Of a stretch of DNA of 64,000 nucleotides, positions 20,897 to 32,674 are shown piece after piece. Below the pieces are notes generated by a model. It ran no database searches and was not told where the DNA came from. It saw only the letters and a program-made list of their open reading frames with translations. A program made the position numbers and the translations under genes. The stretch is from Tridacna crocea (taxonomy: Eukaryota; Mollusca; Bivalvia; Cardiida; Cardiidae): positions 2,748,001-2,812,000 of the forward strand of contig OX031060.1 of the NCBI GenBank assembly GCA_943736015.1. Direction: 5' to 3'. Position 1 is the first letter of the stretch. Each line of letters opens with the position of its first letter.

Positions 20897-21221
20897 AGAA
20901 TGGTTGATGAATACAGACCTTTGTTGCGAAGCGAAGAAGATCATTCTTATTGGTTTATACAAAGAAAGAGCTCCGGATGAGAAGGATTGGTTATTCTAAA
21001 TCAATTATCCCTCCTCCAAACCCTATGTTAAGAGTACTCATTAGAATCGTCTCGTTGAGAATAATCTTTTTTTTTTTTAATTTTGAAATATCTGGAGCTC
21101 TGTAGAAGAATCGAAATCTATTTTAAAACAATTAGAAGCGAGACACATAATGATAATAAAACTAAACGTGTCAAATAAAGCGGCGAAAATGTTGCATGAC
21201 TACAGATGGCATCACTACTGC

Positions 21222-21292
21222 TGCTGATGATGATGACAAATACAACGCAAATGATGGTAATGATGATGATGATGATGACGATGGTGATGTTG
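21222..21292. repeat. (GAT)n microsatellite
   Basis: Just after the GM2A-like exon 1 donor, in intron 1. Confidence 0.85.
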
Positions 21293-21319
21293 ATCCTGTG
21301 AAATAAAAAACCGTCTTAC

Positions 21320-21395
21320 CGCAGTTCTCATACGTAAAACTTCCAGCTGCAACACACAAGACAACGAGGGACGAAACCACTAGTAAACGAAACAT
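21320..21395 (-). CDS. GM2A: GM2A-like exon 1 (signal peptide)
   Basis: The ATG is at 21395-21393. The 25 codons plus one base encode a Leu/Val-rich secretion signal ending near AAG and the mature start SFTYENC, which matches the SFSWDNC start of mature vertebrate GM2A. The donor is TGCG|GTAAGAC at 21320/21319, phase 1. The frame stays open a few codons upstream, but without an in-frame ATG. Confidence 0.85.
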
Positions 21396-21889
21396 CCTGG
21401 TATCAGCAATGTCTGAGAGCAAGTGAACGATTTCGTTGTCATGATTTTACAAACAAAACCTTTCACCGGCTTTATTGACTTACAAAGCTTTGACCGACTG
21501 CATAGATGAAGATCTGGCGACACAGAACGAGCAGTCTGGTCATAAATCTACACCACCCCATACTTGATTCTTTGTTTTGACCAAAGACAGTTTTCAAGGC
21601 ATTGCAACGTGGTTGCATTTTACGCCCTCAGATAAAAAAAAACTTTGTGTGTGTGTGTGGGGGGGGGGCGGGAGGGACAAAAGAGTTAACCCTTAGCCCT
21701 TTTGGGGATCGTTAATGTGGAAGTAGAGGTTAAGCTCATCTCAGTTTGAATCAAGTGGTGAGCAGTAACAACATTTTGAACTACCGACATCTTATTGCAA
21801 GGACATGGGGCGCAAGGGCATGTTAATCTCGAGGAATCGATCAACTAGAGTGATGGGGAAAATGTAAAGATTGTATAGCGATCCTTGCT

Positions 21890-22142
21890 CTTTACCGAAC
21901 AATCCAATTTTCCAAAGACCTTAGGAAAGTATAGGCTATCTAAAACATTGTGGGATAAGGAGAAAATGCTGGTTTGCAGCATTTTCTCCTTTTCTCAGAA
22001 TGTTTTCTTCATGTTTGTCTTCAAAGACAAGTCCAAACCATTGAGCAATGTTTAATTTGTTATTTGCAAAAGCCTTTTTTTTGCTTTTATAGTGACTAGA
22101 CATATATTTTTTTTTTCTTTTTTATCTGGTGAAGAGTTAGAG
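21890..22142. repeat. TTAA MITE, diverged
   Basis: Central palindrome AAATGCTGGTTTGCAGCATTT with the TCTTTACCGAACAATCC end. It lies just upstream of the GM2A-like gene. Confidence 0.65.
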
Positions 22143-22154
22143 TACCGATAACCC

Positions 22155-22405
22155 AAGTCTTTAGCTGAAGGACAAAACTTTGGACCTTTCTAAATTCAGA
22201 GCATTTGCAGACGAAAATCTAAAAGGGGATCAAATGGTGTAATTTCTTTCCGAAAGGATAGCCAACACTGTGGAAAAAGAGCCAACACTGTGCAAAAAAG
22301 AAGAAAATGTTGGTAACCTGCATATGTCTCCTTTTCCCACAATGTTTTCAAACGCTTTTATTCCCAAGGTCATTTAAAATCGGGATTGCACCGCAGAGGG
22401 TTTAA
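22155..22405. repeat. TTAA MITE, diverged
   Basis: Carries GCATTTGCAGACGA and CTCCTTTTCCCACAATGTTTTC; ends decayed, with a small internal duplication (CCAACACTGTG twice). Confidence 0.6.
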
Positions 22406-22614
22406 AAGGTCACAGAGAACATAAAACAGGCCATTTCTTATCTTCGAACTTCACGCAGAAGACCTCCTTTGACTTTCAATCTTTATCATACGACAAAATC
22501 TAAAGATACATCTTACAGGCAGAAAGAAAAATATTCTGTTACAATTTGATATACTGTTAAATCAGACTTTTTCAGCGTTGTAAACATGCACAGATTACAA
22601 ATATATGGTGTATG

Positions 22615-22760
22615 TGATGTGAGCTGTCAAACGATCACGTGATTTCCATAAACGGTTTAAGGCGGCCCAATGCATTGTGCCCTGTTACAGACATAAATGG
22701 TTTGCGGCGCCATTGATGTTCAGCATCAATATTTTCTTGTCCATATCTTTGACGTCCTCA
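22615..22760 (+). repeat. Interspersed repeat J
   Basis: ATCACGTGATTTCCATAAAC to GATGTTCAGCATCAATATTT; an inverted copy at 29115-29270. Confidence 0.65.
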
Positions 22761-22848
22761 AGGAAATGAAATGCATTTTCTACCTGTCGTAATCTATGCT
22801 ACATTTCAACTATCAGGGGCAGCATTTGGACTGAAGATTTAAGACTGC

Positions 22849-23030
22849 TTAATCCGTTACCACACAGCAAAAGTCCTATCCAAATCGAAAGCAATGCAGA
22901 CGACAGTTTCAAAGTGGCTTAAATGGTGCAATTTTGCTCTATTAGGGTAGAGAACTTCGTGGGAAAAGGAGAAAATGCTGGTTACCATGAGAAATCTGAG
23001 CCTCTTTCAGAAATGTTTTTAACTATAGGA
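22849..23030. repeat. TTAA MITE, partial
   Basis: TTAATCCGTTACCACAC left end through AGAAAATGCTGGTTACCA; right half missing. Confidence 0.6.
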
Positions 23031-23603
23031 GATATTTGATGACCTCTGATGGCGTTTTCTTGGCAAGATTCTGACAAAGCAAGTGCAGCCTTTGTTTTTT
23101 GTTGTTGTTTTTTTTTTTTTTTTTTTTCGCAAAGATCTTAATTTCTATTTTAGTTTAAACATATTTTATTCGAAAAATCAACTAAAATGTACAAGATAAT
23201 TTACAAATACAGTTCAAAATTTTATGCAAAATGGATAAGAACGAAAGCAGTGCTTATAATGTTCTTCTCCAAGTTGATAGCCTAAACAAGCGAGTACAAG
23301 TCATAAATTAAAACTAATATGCTATACAGTGAGAGAGAGATGATATTATTAATAATTGTTTGAGAATAGAAGAAAGGTGTTTTGATTGGAAAACTAAGAA
23401 ATAAGACTGAAAAGTACAAGAAGAGAAAGGGGAAAGATAAGGTAATGGAAGAGATAGGATAAGGAGGAAAAGGTAAAGGAGTGTTCTTAATGACTTTTAT
23501 ACGATGAAAATATAAATTTGTTCCATTCTATAGTAAGCGTCATTATTCCTGATAAAATTTTACAAAGGTAGAAAACAAAATTATCAAACTAGAAATCGAC
23601 TGT

Positions 23604-23832
23604 TTAACCCTTTCCCAAACAATCCCTGGTTTTTACCGGTCTGGAATAGTAGCCTTTTGAAAATATTGTGGGAAAAGGAGAAAATCCTGGTAACCAGTAT
23701 TTTCTCCTTTTCCCACAATGTTTTCTACCGTGTCATAGACAAAAGTAACCTTTTCAGCAAGAGTTGAATTGTCGTCTGCAAATGCTTTCAATTTGGTCTA
23801 GTCCAAAAGTTTGTCGTTTGGGAAAGGGTTAA
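23604..23832. mobile_element. TTAA MITE nested in the decayed LINE
   Basis: Complete ends, TTAACCCTTTCCC to GGGAAAGGGTTAA; LINE sequence lies on both sides. Confidence 0.85.
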
Positions 23833-23839
23833 CCTAATA

Positions 23840-26300
23840 AATTTTTGGACTTCAAGAAAAATTTGTCATAGTCACGATATACAAGATTACCTTTCCCAAA
23901 GAGTAAGATTTCAAGATCAATATTACCAAATACTGATATTGCATTTATGATTAAATAGACTAGTCCTGGTAGCATCATAATTATTACAGTCAAAAAAGAA
24001 ATGTTCACTCGTCTTAATCCCATCACAAGTACAGAGAGGGGAGTCAACAATGTTTTTCAGAAATAAGTGGCGACTGAGAGAGCTACATTTGTTTCTAACT
24101 TGTGAATGTATAACCTGTAGCTTCCTTTCTCCAATAAAGTACAGCTTCTTGGGACTGGGTTTGTACCGATTCATATAGTAATGAATCTTCATTTCGTATT
24201 TCAGTTGGTAGTTCGTTCCAGTCTTCAATGACTGCGGGAAGGAAAGACTTTTTGTTGAGTTCTACATTGTGGGGTTCGATGATTTTGAGAGCCACGGAGG
24301 CTGTATGAGATTATGCTACCGACACTTTGAGGTACTAATGAGCTCAAGGTGTTAGGACTTAGTCCTTTGACCATTTTAAGATATATTATCAGTTTATGCT
24401 TGTGGCGTCTGTCATGCAGGGATTCCCATCCTGTCTCCTTGGCAAGATCATCAAGGGAAGCTAATTTTGTGCAACCAGTCACTGTACTAGCAGATTCTAT
24501 CTGAATTTTGTCAAGTGCATATTCAACTAAGGGGCGCATAAAGGAAAATAAATAGTTTGGAACGATTTCCTATCTAAGCGACGTTTAAGAGTACGCATTA
24601 TATTTTTTCTACTCCATGCTTTGTCCACGGAGTTTTTGATGTGATATTCCCATGTACCTTCGTGAGATAGATATATGCCCAAATGCTTTTGAATTTGAAC
24701 ATTTAGTATTTTTGTATTTAACATAAATAAGTCAAGATGTACAGGTTTTATATTTTTACATGTAATAACAAACGACTCTTATTTTAGAGAGTTGAATTTG
24801 ACAATCGATTTTTGTGCCCAGTCATTCGTCTTGTTTATATCAGACTGCAATTTAGCCCAACAAGATCAATCTCTAGAGATAGACTAGTGTCATCTACAAA
24901 GTTGTTCATATTAGTCTTAAGGTTATCGACTATGTCGTTAATGTAAACTGGAAATAATAATGAACCTAATATAGACCCTTGTGGGACACCTGCTTTTAAA
25001 ATACTTAAATCAAACTAGCTCCCATTGAGAACAGCCCTTCGATATCTATTTGAAAGATAATTAGTAAACCATTCTAAAAGTCTACCTTGAACCCCAGAGT
25101 GATAATATTTAAATAAAAGACCTTTATGCCAGACTTTGTCGAATGCTTTACTCACATAAAAAAATACCATATGGAACTCATGTCCATTGTCAAAAGCTTT
25201 TACAAATATTATGATACAGTAACAGTGACTGGTTAACCGTGGAGTCACCAGGCAAAAAACCAGATTGAAACGGAGTAAAAACAATGGATTGTGAAAGATA
25301 AGAAAAGGCATGATTAAAATGATTTTTTTCTAATACGTTTCTATAGTATTCAGATGAGAGACTCGTCTATAGTTACATGGAATAGATGGGTCTCCCCCCT
25401 TATAGATGGGACAGACATTTGACATTTTCCATGACGAAGGCATGGCACATAAATTAAGCGAGGCATTGAACAGATCACAGAGAGGGTAAACAAGTTGGGG
25501 CTCCTTCACGAAGAATCCTGTTGAGTATTCCATCTGGACCAGAGGCTTTCCCTACATTTAAGTTCTTCAGAACCTTGTAAACTTCATCAGGGGTGACCTC
25601 AATAAAATCTAGTGTAAATAGGGAACTGGACAGTAATTACCTGGCAAAGATTTAGCCAAGTCATCGACATTTGACTGGCTTGCAAAAAATCATTAAGCAA
25701 GTTAGCCTTTTCAGTTTCATCTAGTATTAACTCATCTTTCCCTTCATCAAAAAAAGAAGGTACCTGTGAGGTTTTAGCCTGAGATGGGTGCATAAATTGT
25801 GTTATAGTTTTCCACCAGTCACGAAAAGTCAAAGATCCAGGATTTAGTTTGGATGCTAAAATATCAAAGTGTTCTCCTTTTCTTTGACGGATAAAAATAA
25901 TCATTTCATTTTGTAACGTTCTTAATTTATGCCAGTGATGTTCGTTGTTACTTTGTCTGGCCTTCGTGTACAATCTGTTCCATCTTATTTTCAATTTGAT
26001 TTCGTTTGTAATCCATGAAGGTTCATGGGGTTTAACGATTACATTTTATTGGGTATAAACATTGACGAGTTTTGTAAGATAGCATTTGTGATATTCTTAG
26101 CGTACGTACTTATATTCTCGTTTTTTTAAAACATTCCAATCAAGGTTCGTAAGCTCCAACCTAAAATCATCATAATTACCCTCATCATACGTCCTTCTGA
26201 ACGACTTGTGTTTTGGTTGAATAAAATTGAATACCCAAAATACAGGGCAATGATAACTATTTTCTCTCGCAAATTGTACGCATCTGTGTTTTTCCGTACA
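23840..26300 (-). pseudogene. Reverse transcriptase remnants of the decayed LINE
   Basis: Open fragments in different frames at 25994-25599, 25533-25330, 25311-25015, 24724-24527, 24539-24225 and 24228-23923 follow RT order. It is much older than the 14-20 kb LINE, judging by the number of breaks. Confidence 0.8.
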
Positions 26301-26310
26301 GGTAGCTACG

Positions 26311-26521
26311 CTCTTGCTCTTTACCAAAACACAAATGTTTGGACTGGACAAATTCAAAGCACCTGCAAACAACGAATTAAATCTTATTAATATGATGATT
26401 TCTGACTTTGATATGGTAGAAAATATTATCGGAAAAGGATAAAATGCTGGTTGCCACGATGTTTTCTATAGGCTTCTTTCCCAGGGTCGTTAAAAGTCGG
26501 GATCGCGTGGTGAAGAGTTAA
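26311..26521. repeat. TTAA MITE at the 5' edge of the decayed LINE
   Basis: CTCTTTACCAAAACAC to GTGGTGAAGAGTTAA; the palindrome is reduced to one arm. Confidence 0.65.
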
Positions 26522-26828
26522 ATAGCGTCCGATAAAAATTTAGATTCGTCCAAGTCTAAAGCACTTTCGACCACGCTTCAAATGTAGCCCAAACGATCAT
26601 TTTCTCCCGCTAGATGGCATTCTACAAATACTGACATATCTAATTTGGGCATTCTGGGTATAGAACCGGACTACTTTTCTACGCGACAACTGTTACTTTG
26701 AATTTCAAACTAAAATAAACGTTTACTCAACAAAACGCTACGCGGTGCGATTCACTCAGCTACTATCAGCACAAAATTTTCAAAAGGATTTTTTTTCTCA
26801 AGGTTGTAAAACCCCCACAATTGTTCGG

Positions 26829-27026
26829 TTAACTCTTTACCAAACGACAAATATTGTAGATTTGTCCATTTTGAATGAGTCTGTTAATGACAATTGAAAT
26901 GAGGTTCAATTCATGGAAGTTTGTCTGTGATGGGGGAAGAAAATAGTGCAGGAAAAGGAGACTAATTACTGGCATTTACACCTTTTCCCACTATGTTTTT
27001 CAAAAGTCTTCCTCGGGCTTGTTTAA
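26829..27026. mobile_element. TTAA MITE (left of second back-to-back pair)
   Basis: TTAACTCTTTACCAAACGAC to CGGGCTTGTTTAA; shares TTAA 27023-27026 with the next copy. Confidence 0.7.
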
Positions 27027-27248
27027 ATCTTTACCAAAAGACAAAAATTTAGACGGGTCCAAACTGAAAGCACTTGCAGACGACAAAATAAAAGTGACTG
27101 AAAATTTGAAATTTGTTTTGTGAAGAGTAGAAAACATTGTGGGAAAAGGAGAAAATGCTGGTTACCAGCATTTTCTCCTTTTCCCACAGTGTTTTAAAAA
27201 GGCTTCTTTCTCAGGGTCTTTAAAAGTCGGGATTTGATAAAGAGTTAA
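27023..27248. mobile_element. TTAA MITE (right of second back-to-back pair)
   Basis: TTAAATCTTTACCAAAAGAC to TTGATAAAGAGTTAA, with an intact central palindrome. Confidence 0.78.
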
Positions 27249-27369
27249 CTATTATTTTTTTATTTAATCAAATTGGTTCCTGCTTGATCGATTCGAACCA
27301 GGATCTTTTGAAATTTAATGTCTGTCTATATAGCTCTTGGTATGCACTAAGAATGACATATGAGCCATG

Positions 27370-27610
27370 CTCTGGCAAAAGGGGCTTAACGATACCAGGC
27401 AACTAATCACATACTTACAGATCCATAAATAGCACTCATTAGACAACCGACATAATCACAAGGTAGAACTGGTCCTTCGACATACAGAAAACTGACCAAC
27501 AGCCGAAAGTTTCGGCCCAAATCTGCCTGCGCGGACTGCGTCGGCTGACCCGGTCCATACTTTTCGCAGATGCATTAAGCTCCCTTTTCACAAAGCCTGG
27601 GTGATATATA
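27370..27610. repeat. Interspersed repeat G
   Basis: GCTCTGGCAAAAGGGGCTTAA to AAGCTCCCTTTTCACAAAGC, with GCCTGCGCGGACTGCGTCGGC at the centre. A sister copy at 52362-52622. Confidence 0.65.
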
Positions 27611-27776
27611 TGTCACAAAAAAATGAAAGCCAAGAAGAAAACAGGATGTAAACTATGATATGTAAACCTAAGCCCGGTATTGAAACACTTTTTTCTTCCT
27701 TTCTTTCCTTTTTTTTTTTGTAAAATCTGTTTACTAAGTACAGCACGAATCTATTCATGCAAGCTTAGTCTGTTAA

Positions 27777-28005
27777 TTAACCCTTTCCCAAACAATGCCT
27801 GGTTTTTACGGGTCTGGAATAGTAGCCTTTTGAAAACATTGTGGGAAAAGGAGAAAATGCTGGTAACCAGCATTTTCTCCTTTTCCCACAATTTTTTCTA
27901 CCCTTTCATAAACAGAAATCATCTTTTCAGCAAGAGTTGAATTGTCGTCTGCAAATGCTTTCAATTTGGTCTGGTCCAAAAGTTTTTCGTTTGGGAAAGG
28001 GTTAA
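27777..28005. mobile_element. TTAA MITE, complete
   Basis: Nearly identical to 11813-12042 and 23604-23832, so part of the youngest subfamily. Confidence 0.9.
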
Positions 28006-28120
28006 CCTTTATTCTGTGCACCCTTTCAGGGCCAAATAAATGAACCGGACCTCTTTCTACGAAAATAAATACAGTCCATTGAAACTTACCAAGATTTTGA
28101 TTGTATAGACTTTACTGAAC

Positions 28121-28190
28121 ACGAGGATGGTATAGATCGAAGATCAGGCTACACATTCTGTGCAGTCTGATCTTGATCTTTGCTTTCTGC
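28121..28190. repeat. Hairpin repeat A
   Basis: GAAGATCAGGCTACACATTC to GTGCAGTCTGATCTTGATCT. Confidence 0.68.
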
Positions 28191-28247
28191 AAAGTCACTG
28201 TTTTCGCCTATGTCGCCGAAAAGTTACTCGTATCAGCAGTCCAAGGG

Positions 28248-28475
28248 TTAACCGTTTACCCCATAAGGCATTTCTATGGTATCTCTAATTGACCCTAAAT
28301 AAGAACAAGGAAGAAGCTGTTTCTTATGTGCATATGACACCTTTTGATAGCATAGAAAACATTGTAACAAAAGGTGAAATTGCTCGTCACGAGCAATTTC
28401 ACATTTTGCCACAATGTTTTCCAAAGACTCCTACAAGCAATGCGTAGAAATGTGTATCTATTGAGTAAAAGGTTA
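28248..28475. mobile_element. Palindromic TTAA MITE, family D
   Basis: The same layout as 20669-20896, with small differences in the palindrome arms. Confidence 0.82.
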
Positions 28476-28496
28476 AGCATGATTTCATGTACCCTC

Positions 28497-28566
28497 TCTG
28501 GACAGTGTAGTTCAAGATAAGACTGCAGAGAACATGCAGTCTGATCTCTGATCCGTACCGTCCGTT
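28497..28566. repeat. Hairpin repeat A
   Basis: AAGACTGCAGAGAACATGCAGTCT core. Confidence 0.68.
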
Positions 28567-28861
28567 TCAGAAGATGTTTTCCCCTGCAAATAAATGAAGT
28601 CTAAAATCACAGTACTGAATTTCATACTTTACACGGATATTTTTATCTTTATTATTCAAGCACGTCAAAAGTTATTATACACAAATTTAGTTACTTTATC
28701 TTTTCTCTCAGTAAGAAAATACAACCCTTTTTAAATTGTTTGTGTGTCTATTCTCTTGTTCTTTCAATGTTTCGTACACCCTAGATCAGGATCAAGCCCG
28801 TACCCTACTGTGTAGTCTGATCTGAAATCATCACTGTTGGCAAACGATTGCCAATAAAACA

Positions 28862-29100
28862 ATAGAGGATATTTGTTTTTTTCGGCTGCGCCACTCGCGA
28901 AAAGATTACCAGTGGTGTTCACTCGATTCAATACATTTCAATCTTTCATAGAAAAAAAACCCCAAATATTCTATTTATTTTATGACTTTAACCCTTTCTG
29001 GGAGGAGCTTTATCAAAATCCCGTACAGTTCTTTTCAGTTATTCCCCGTGGCGTACCCCTCCCGCATAGCAACACATTACAATATTACGTCATATTTTCA
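28862..29100 (-). repeat. Interspersed repeat B, partial, inverted
   Basis: CCCCGTGGCGTACCCCTCCC is the complement of the GGAGGGGTACGCCACGGGG part of 7690-8150. Confidence 0.65.
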
Positions 29101-29114
29101 TCCAGTTGTGAGGC

Positions 29115-29270
29115 ATAAAATAACAAACAAGAAAATATTGATGCTGAACATCAATGGCGCCACAAACCAGTTATTTCTGTAACAGGGCACAATGCATTGG
29201 GCTGCGTTAAACCGTTTATGGAAATCACGTGATCATTTAACAGCTCAGTAGGAATCACATTGTTGATCAC
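29115..29270 (-). repeat. Interspersed repeat J, inverted copy
   Basis: AATATTGATGCTGAACATCA to GTTTATGGAAATCACGTGAT. Confidence 0.65.
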
Positions 29271-29443
29271 GTGACTCATTTTGTTTCGTTTAATATCCAA
29301 TATTTGCATATGTGGAGAAAATCGTCGCCCCTGTAAGATTTTGTCTACACAAACAAGCATTTGTCGGCAATGAATTACCATACCCTAACGAAAGAAAAAG
29401 TCTGTTATCGGATTGTGCTAAATATGACAGTCTAACACATACA

Positions 29444-29555
29444 TGTATGTCTGGTATCATACAATCCCTCTTTATAGATATAATAAAGACTTGAATGAAG
29501 TTCTTATTATATCTATATAGACTAGAGCGGTTGTATGATACCAGTCATGTCAGGC
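29444..29555. repeat. Palindromic element
   Basis: CTGGTATCATACAA pairs with TTGTATGATACCAG; the inner arms are TATAGATATAATAA-type. Confidence 0.65.
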
Positions 29556-30234
29556 GCTCCAATATTTACCTAGTTACAGTTACCTGGTCTTAAAAACACG
29601 ATCGCAAAAGGAAAACAATATATCTACAATCCGTACAATACTAGAACAAAAATATAACTGGAGTCACAAGTACCACATAGGTTGCTCTAGGGTCAAAGAG
29701 CTTGAAAATACCTCTTAACCTTTTCCAGCGTAAGATATTAAAAATGGTGGGTTCGAAAATTTGTGACAGATATTTTCTTTTCACGTGACTTATTTTTCGA
29801 AATGGATCTTTATTATTTTTCGAAAGGAAAATGTTGATATGTCTACAATCCGGGTTTTTATCCATCTAACAATGAAAGTATAATATATTATATATTAAAA
29901 AAAATCCCACAAATGAATAAGAAATTTAATATGGACCCTGATCTGGTAATCAAAGTACCGTAGATATAGATGGATGTTAAAACAAAGCATGGAACCAGTT
30001 CAATATGGCTGCCTCCATAGGCACTTTACAAAAGCGAATAAAAATATAGTGCCGCCGCTCATGCGGCGCCACAGAAGAAATACAAATATCAAATAAGAAT
30101 TCAATTTTGAACGTTATTTTTGTCGTCTTAAATCATACAACAACGTATAGGTTGGTTTATTTCGAGGATCGGATTGCAAGCTGTATTGATTCCTATCTTG
30201 ATCTACTCGGAAACTTTAACATCCATGGTTTTAT

Positions 30235-30463
30235 TTAACTCATTACCAAACAACAAAATTTTAGGTTTGTCCAAATGGAAAGCATCTGCAGACGACAAAA
30301 TAAACGTGACTGAAAATTTGAAATATGTTTTGTGAAGGGAAGAAAACACTGTGGGAAAAGGAGAAAATGCTGGTTTCCAGCATTTTCTCCTTTTCCCACA
30401 ACGTTTTCTAAAGGCTTCTTTCTCATGGGCGTCAAAAGTAGGGACTGTGTGGTAATGGGTTAA
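30235..30463. mobile_element. TTAA MITE, complete (ATTACC subfamily)
   Basis: TTAACTCATTACCAAAC to GTGTGGTAATGGGTTAA. The two ends belong to different end variants, which is common in this window. Confidence 0.85.
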
Positions 30464-30649
30464 GCGCCCTAAACCTGGAAAGTTCTCCCAAGAAAGGTTT
30501 ACTTTTTCGTCCCTATTTTTCACTGCTTTTTTCTCCTTCATTTTCATAAGCTTCTCTGTCCCTTGTCTCATAATATGATAAATGTATTAGAAATCGTTCA
30601 TGAAATCATAAAAAAGTATTGACGATTTTTTGGTTCTTTTCTAAAACAG

Positions 30650-30716
30650 AGTCCTATCCACTCTCTCACCGTTACAGAAAATTCATTGGAGAGGTCATCA
30701 GGAATCTCCAACAGTG
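30650..30716 (+). other. Possible small exon (5' UTR or coding) upstream of receptor-like gene
   Basis: A 67 bp segment is framed by the acceptor TTCTTTTCTAAAACAG and the strong donor CAGTG|GTGAGT. All three frames are open, so coding status is undecidable, and there is no ATG. It could be a 5' UTR exon spliced to an acceptor near 31713. Confidence 0.3.
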
Positions 30717-30722
30717 GTGAGT

Positions 30723-30931
30723 TTAACCCTTTCCCAAACGACTAATTTTGGACTTTTCCAAACTAAAAGAATTGGCAGACGACAATTTTAGATTTTGAGA
30801 AAATGGCAGAAACTTCTCAAAAAGGGTAGAAAACACTGTGGGAAAAGGAGAAATTGCTCGTTCCCACAATGTTTTCAAAAGACTTTTACCGCAGACACGT
30901 AAAAACCAGGGCTTGTTTGGGAAAGGGTTAA
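30723..30931. mobile_element. TTAA MITE with shortened centre
   Basis: Ends intact; the central palindrome is cut down to AGAAATTGCTCGTTCCCAC. Confidence 0.75.
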
Positions 30932-30989
30932 AAGGCAGACTGCCACAGAATTTGCTGTCTAATTCTATTTTTTATAGCGTAATTGTTCC

Positions 30990-31240
30990 GATACGTCTTG
31001 TTCTGAAAGTGAAAAGTTGGTTATTTCAGAAATCAAGGGCAGATAATTTTGGAACGCAAACAGCGATGAAAGTTGTAAGACCCAGGTGCACAACTAGACA
31101 TCATGGAGATTCATTGTGGCAAGTTTCAAATAATTCCGGTGAAAACTGTAGGAGGAGTTAAACACAGAAGTAATTGCTAACGGACGGACAGACGGACGGA
31201 CGGACGACCGGGGGTATAACATAATACGACCCTTCGGGCG
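30990..31240 (+). repeat. Interspersed repeat K with GGAC microsatellite
   Basis: Ends in GGACGGACAGACGGACGGAC (31181-31207), then CGACCCTTCGGGCGTAT. A similar arrangement at 48140-48445. Confidence 0.55.
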
Positions 31241-31743
31241 TATAAAAAGCCAACTTGTCATTGAAACCATGTTTAATTTGTCACCTGCAAATACTTTCTA
31301 AAATTTTGTCGCCATGTAGCGAGTTAAGCCCTGTGAATTTGACAACTAGACGAACATATTACATTACTATAAGCAACCCGGATCATTATGTCTAAATTTA
31401 CAAAGATCGTGATACGAAAAAAAGAGAACCGTGCTATTTCTAAAATTAAGTTGGAAGGTATTTCAACACGTTTTTTGAAGGACCAATTGTTAAGCTTTGT
31501 CTCGTATTGGGTTTTTTAAATGGGTGAAACCTCTTGGCGAAACGGATTTACATGTATCCTCAACGGTGTAGAAAATATTTCAATGAAAACTTGACATATT
31601 GCAGTAAAGAAAATATCAGTGGTAGCGAAATATATATTAAGTTTTTGGGTCATAGATCCGATGAATAGAGTGTACTAAAAGTGTTTTGTTAAATATTTAT
31701 CGGGATTTTTAGACAGAAACCTACAATATACAGACAGTACATA

Positions 31744-31765
31744 ATGTGGACTTCATATATGATGT
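31744..31765 (+). CDS. Receptor-like gene, exon 1 (signal-peptide start), tentative
   Basis: The ATG at 31744 is followed by seven codons and one base, then the donor T|GTAAGT at 31766, phase 1, the phase required by the next exon. Joined to it, the N-terminus reads MWTSYMMC then LGCLLLLC, a convincing signal peptide. Acceptor-like AGs precede it at about 31713-31734, so a 5' UTR intron is possible. No other ATG exon of the right phase was found by eye. Confidence 0.5.
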
Positions 31766-32233
31766 GTAAGTGGAATATACCCTCTCATTCTATATCAACC
31801 GTCAAAATTGTAGACTTGTCCAAATTGAAACAATATGCAGACTCCGAAATAAAAACAGCTCAAAGGATGGAATCTTTCTTTTCTCAATCCTTCTCAGTTT
31901 TTAAAAATCAAGATTTTGAAGTAAAATGTTAACAAACTCAGTGCACTAAAATTGTAGACGATGTAGACCCAGATAAGATCTAACCTGTCCTAAATGGTGA
32001 TTTTTTTGTTCAGCGTGTTAAGATGAAGGTGTTTGATCATTTATGTACAGCTGAACCCTGCATACTTGTGCATCTCAAGAAACACGTAAATAGGTGGCAT
32101 GTCACAGTGAAACGACTGAAAAAAAGATCAGCATTTTTTATCAATAAATCAAATGATTTTAAGAGTAATTGGCTTCTTTGAAAAGTATGTGTATGAACAA
32201 AAATATTGCTCATATAAAATTTGAATATTTAAC

Positions 32234-32468
32234 TTAACCCTTTGCAACACAATCTCTTCTTTTACCATCCCTTTCAAAGAAGCCTTTTGAAGAAAACATT
32301 GTGGAAAAAAAAGAGAAAATGGTGGCAACCAACATTTTCTACTTTTCCCACGATGTTTCCTTCCCTTCTAAAAACAAATTTGTAGTCTTTAGTCACATTT
32401 ATTTTGTCGTCTGCAAATGCTTTCAACTTGGACCATGTCTAAAATTTTGCCGTTTGGTAAAGAGTTAA
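32234..32468. mobile_element. TTAA MITE in receptor-like gene intron 1
   Basis: TTAACCCTTTGCAACAC to TTTGGTAAAGAGTTAA with a diverged palindrome. Confidence 0.75.
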
Positions 32469-32674
32469 TATTCGAATATGCTCGAGTTTTAGTGTTTGAT
32501 TTAAATGAATGAAAAGGAATTTTCAAATACATGTTTTTTTTTTTTAATTTTCATTATTTCGCTGATTTAGAAGATTTAGAATATTCGAACAGCCGAGTAT
32601 TCGATTAAATCCCAAGCACATAGGTTAAACTTATAAACGGTTCCTTTTTTTGTATTTTATATCGTCTTTTGTAG

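Larger units (their letters stand above)
11184..21395 (-). other. GM2A: Gene model: GM2 activator-like secreted lipid-binding protein (4 coding exons)
   Basis: Exons on the minus strand at 21395-21320, 14043-13839, 12705-12516 and 11303-11184 join with intron phases 1, 2 and 0 to give 196 residues plus stop, close to the length of vertebrate GM2A precursors. It has a signal peptide (1 to about 18) and then eight cysteines in the GM2A pattern: C25, C87, C94, C99, C114, C127, C129 and C177. The PGN-x-T glycosylation site at N50 matches the one in vertebrate GM2A, and CSCPFEPGTY matches the family's C-x-CPF-x-x-GTY core. Known role of the family: an ML-fold protein of lysosome or secretions that lifts glycolipids such as gangliosides for enzymes. 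Here lipid binding is inferred. Two extra cysteines (C188, C193) in a short C-terminal extension could form another bridge. Intron 1 (7.3 kb) holds a sense-oriented LINE. Confidence 0.9.
23096..26320 (-). mobile_element. Decayed, 5'-truncated LINE (jockey-like) with poly(A) tail
   Basis: The 3' end on the minus strand is an A-run (T-run at 23096-23129). From the 5' side the remains are: an endonuclease end with HCPVF (near 26220), RT with PIYKGGD (25410), KAFDKVWHKGL (25130), [10 protein letters not shown] (24970-24992) and FVDDT (24890), a C-terminal DWNELPTEIRN stretch (24200) and a CxC..H..C knuckle (near 24030). Many stops and frameshifts separate them. A TTAA MITE (23604-23832) is inserted in its 3' part. 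Confidence 0.82.

Noticed and set aside
30473..30571. Lys/Glu-rich short open stretch on the minus strand
   Set aside because: Low-complexity charged sequence next to a MITE, with only a weak donor and no acceptor.
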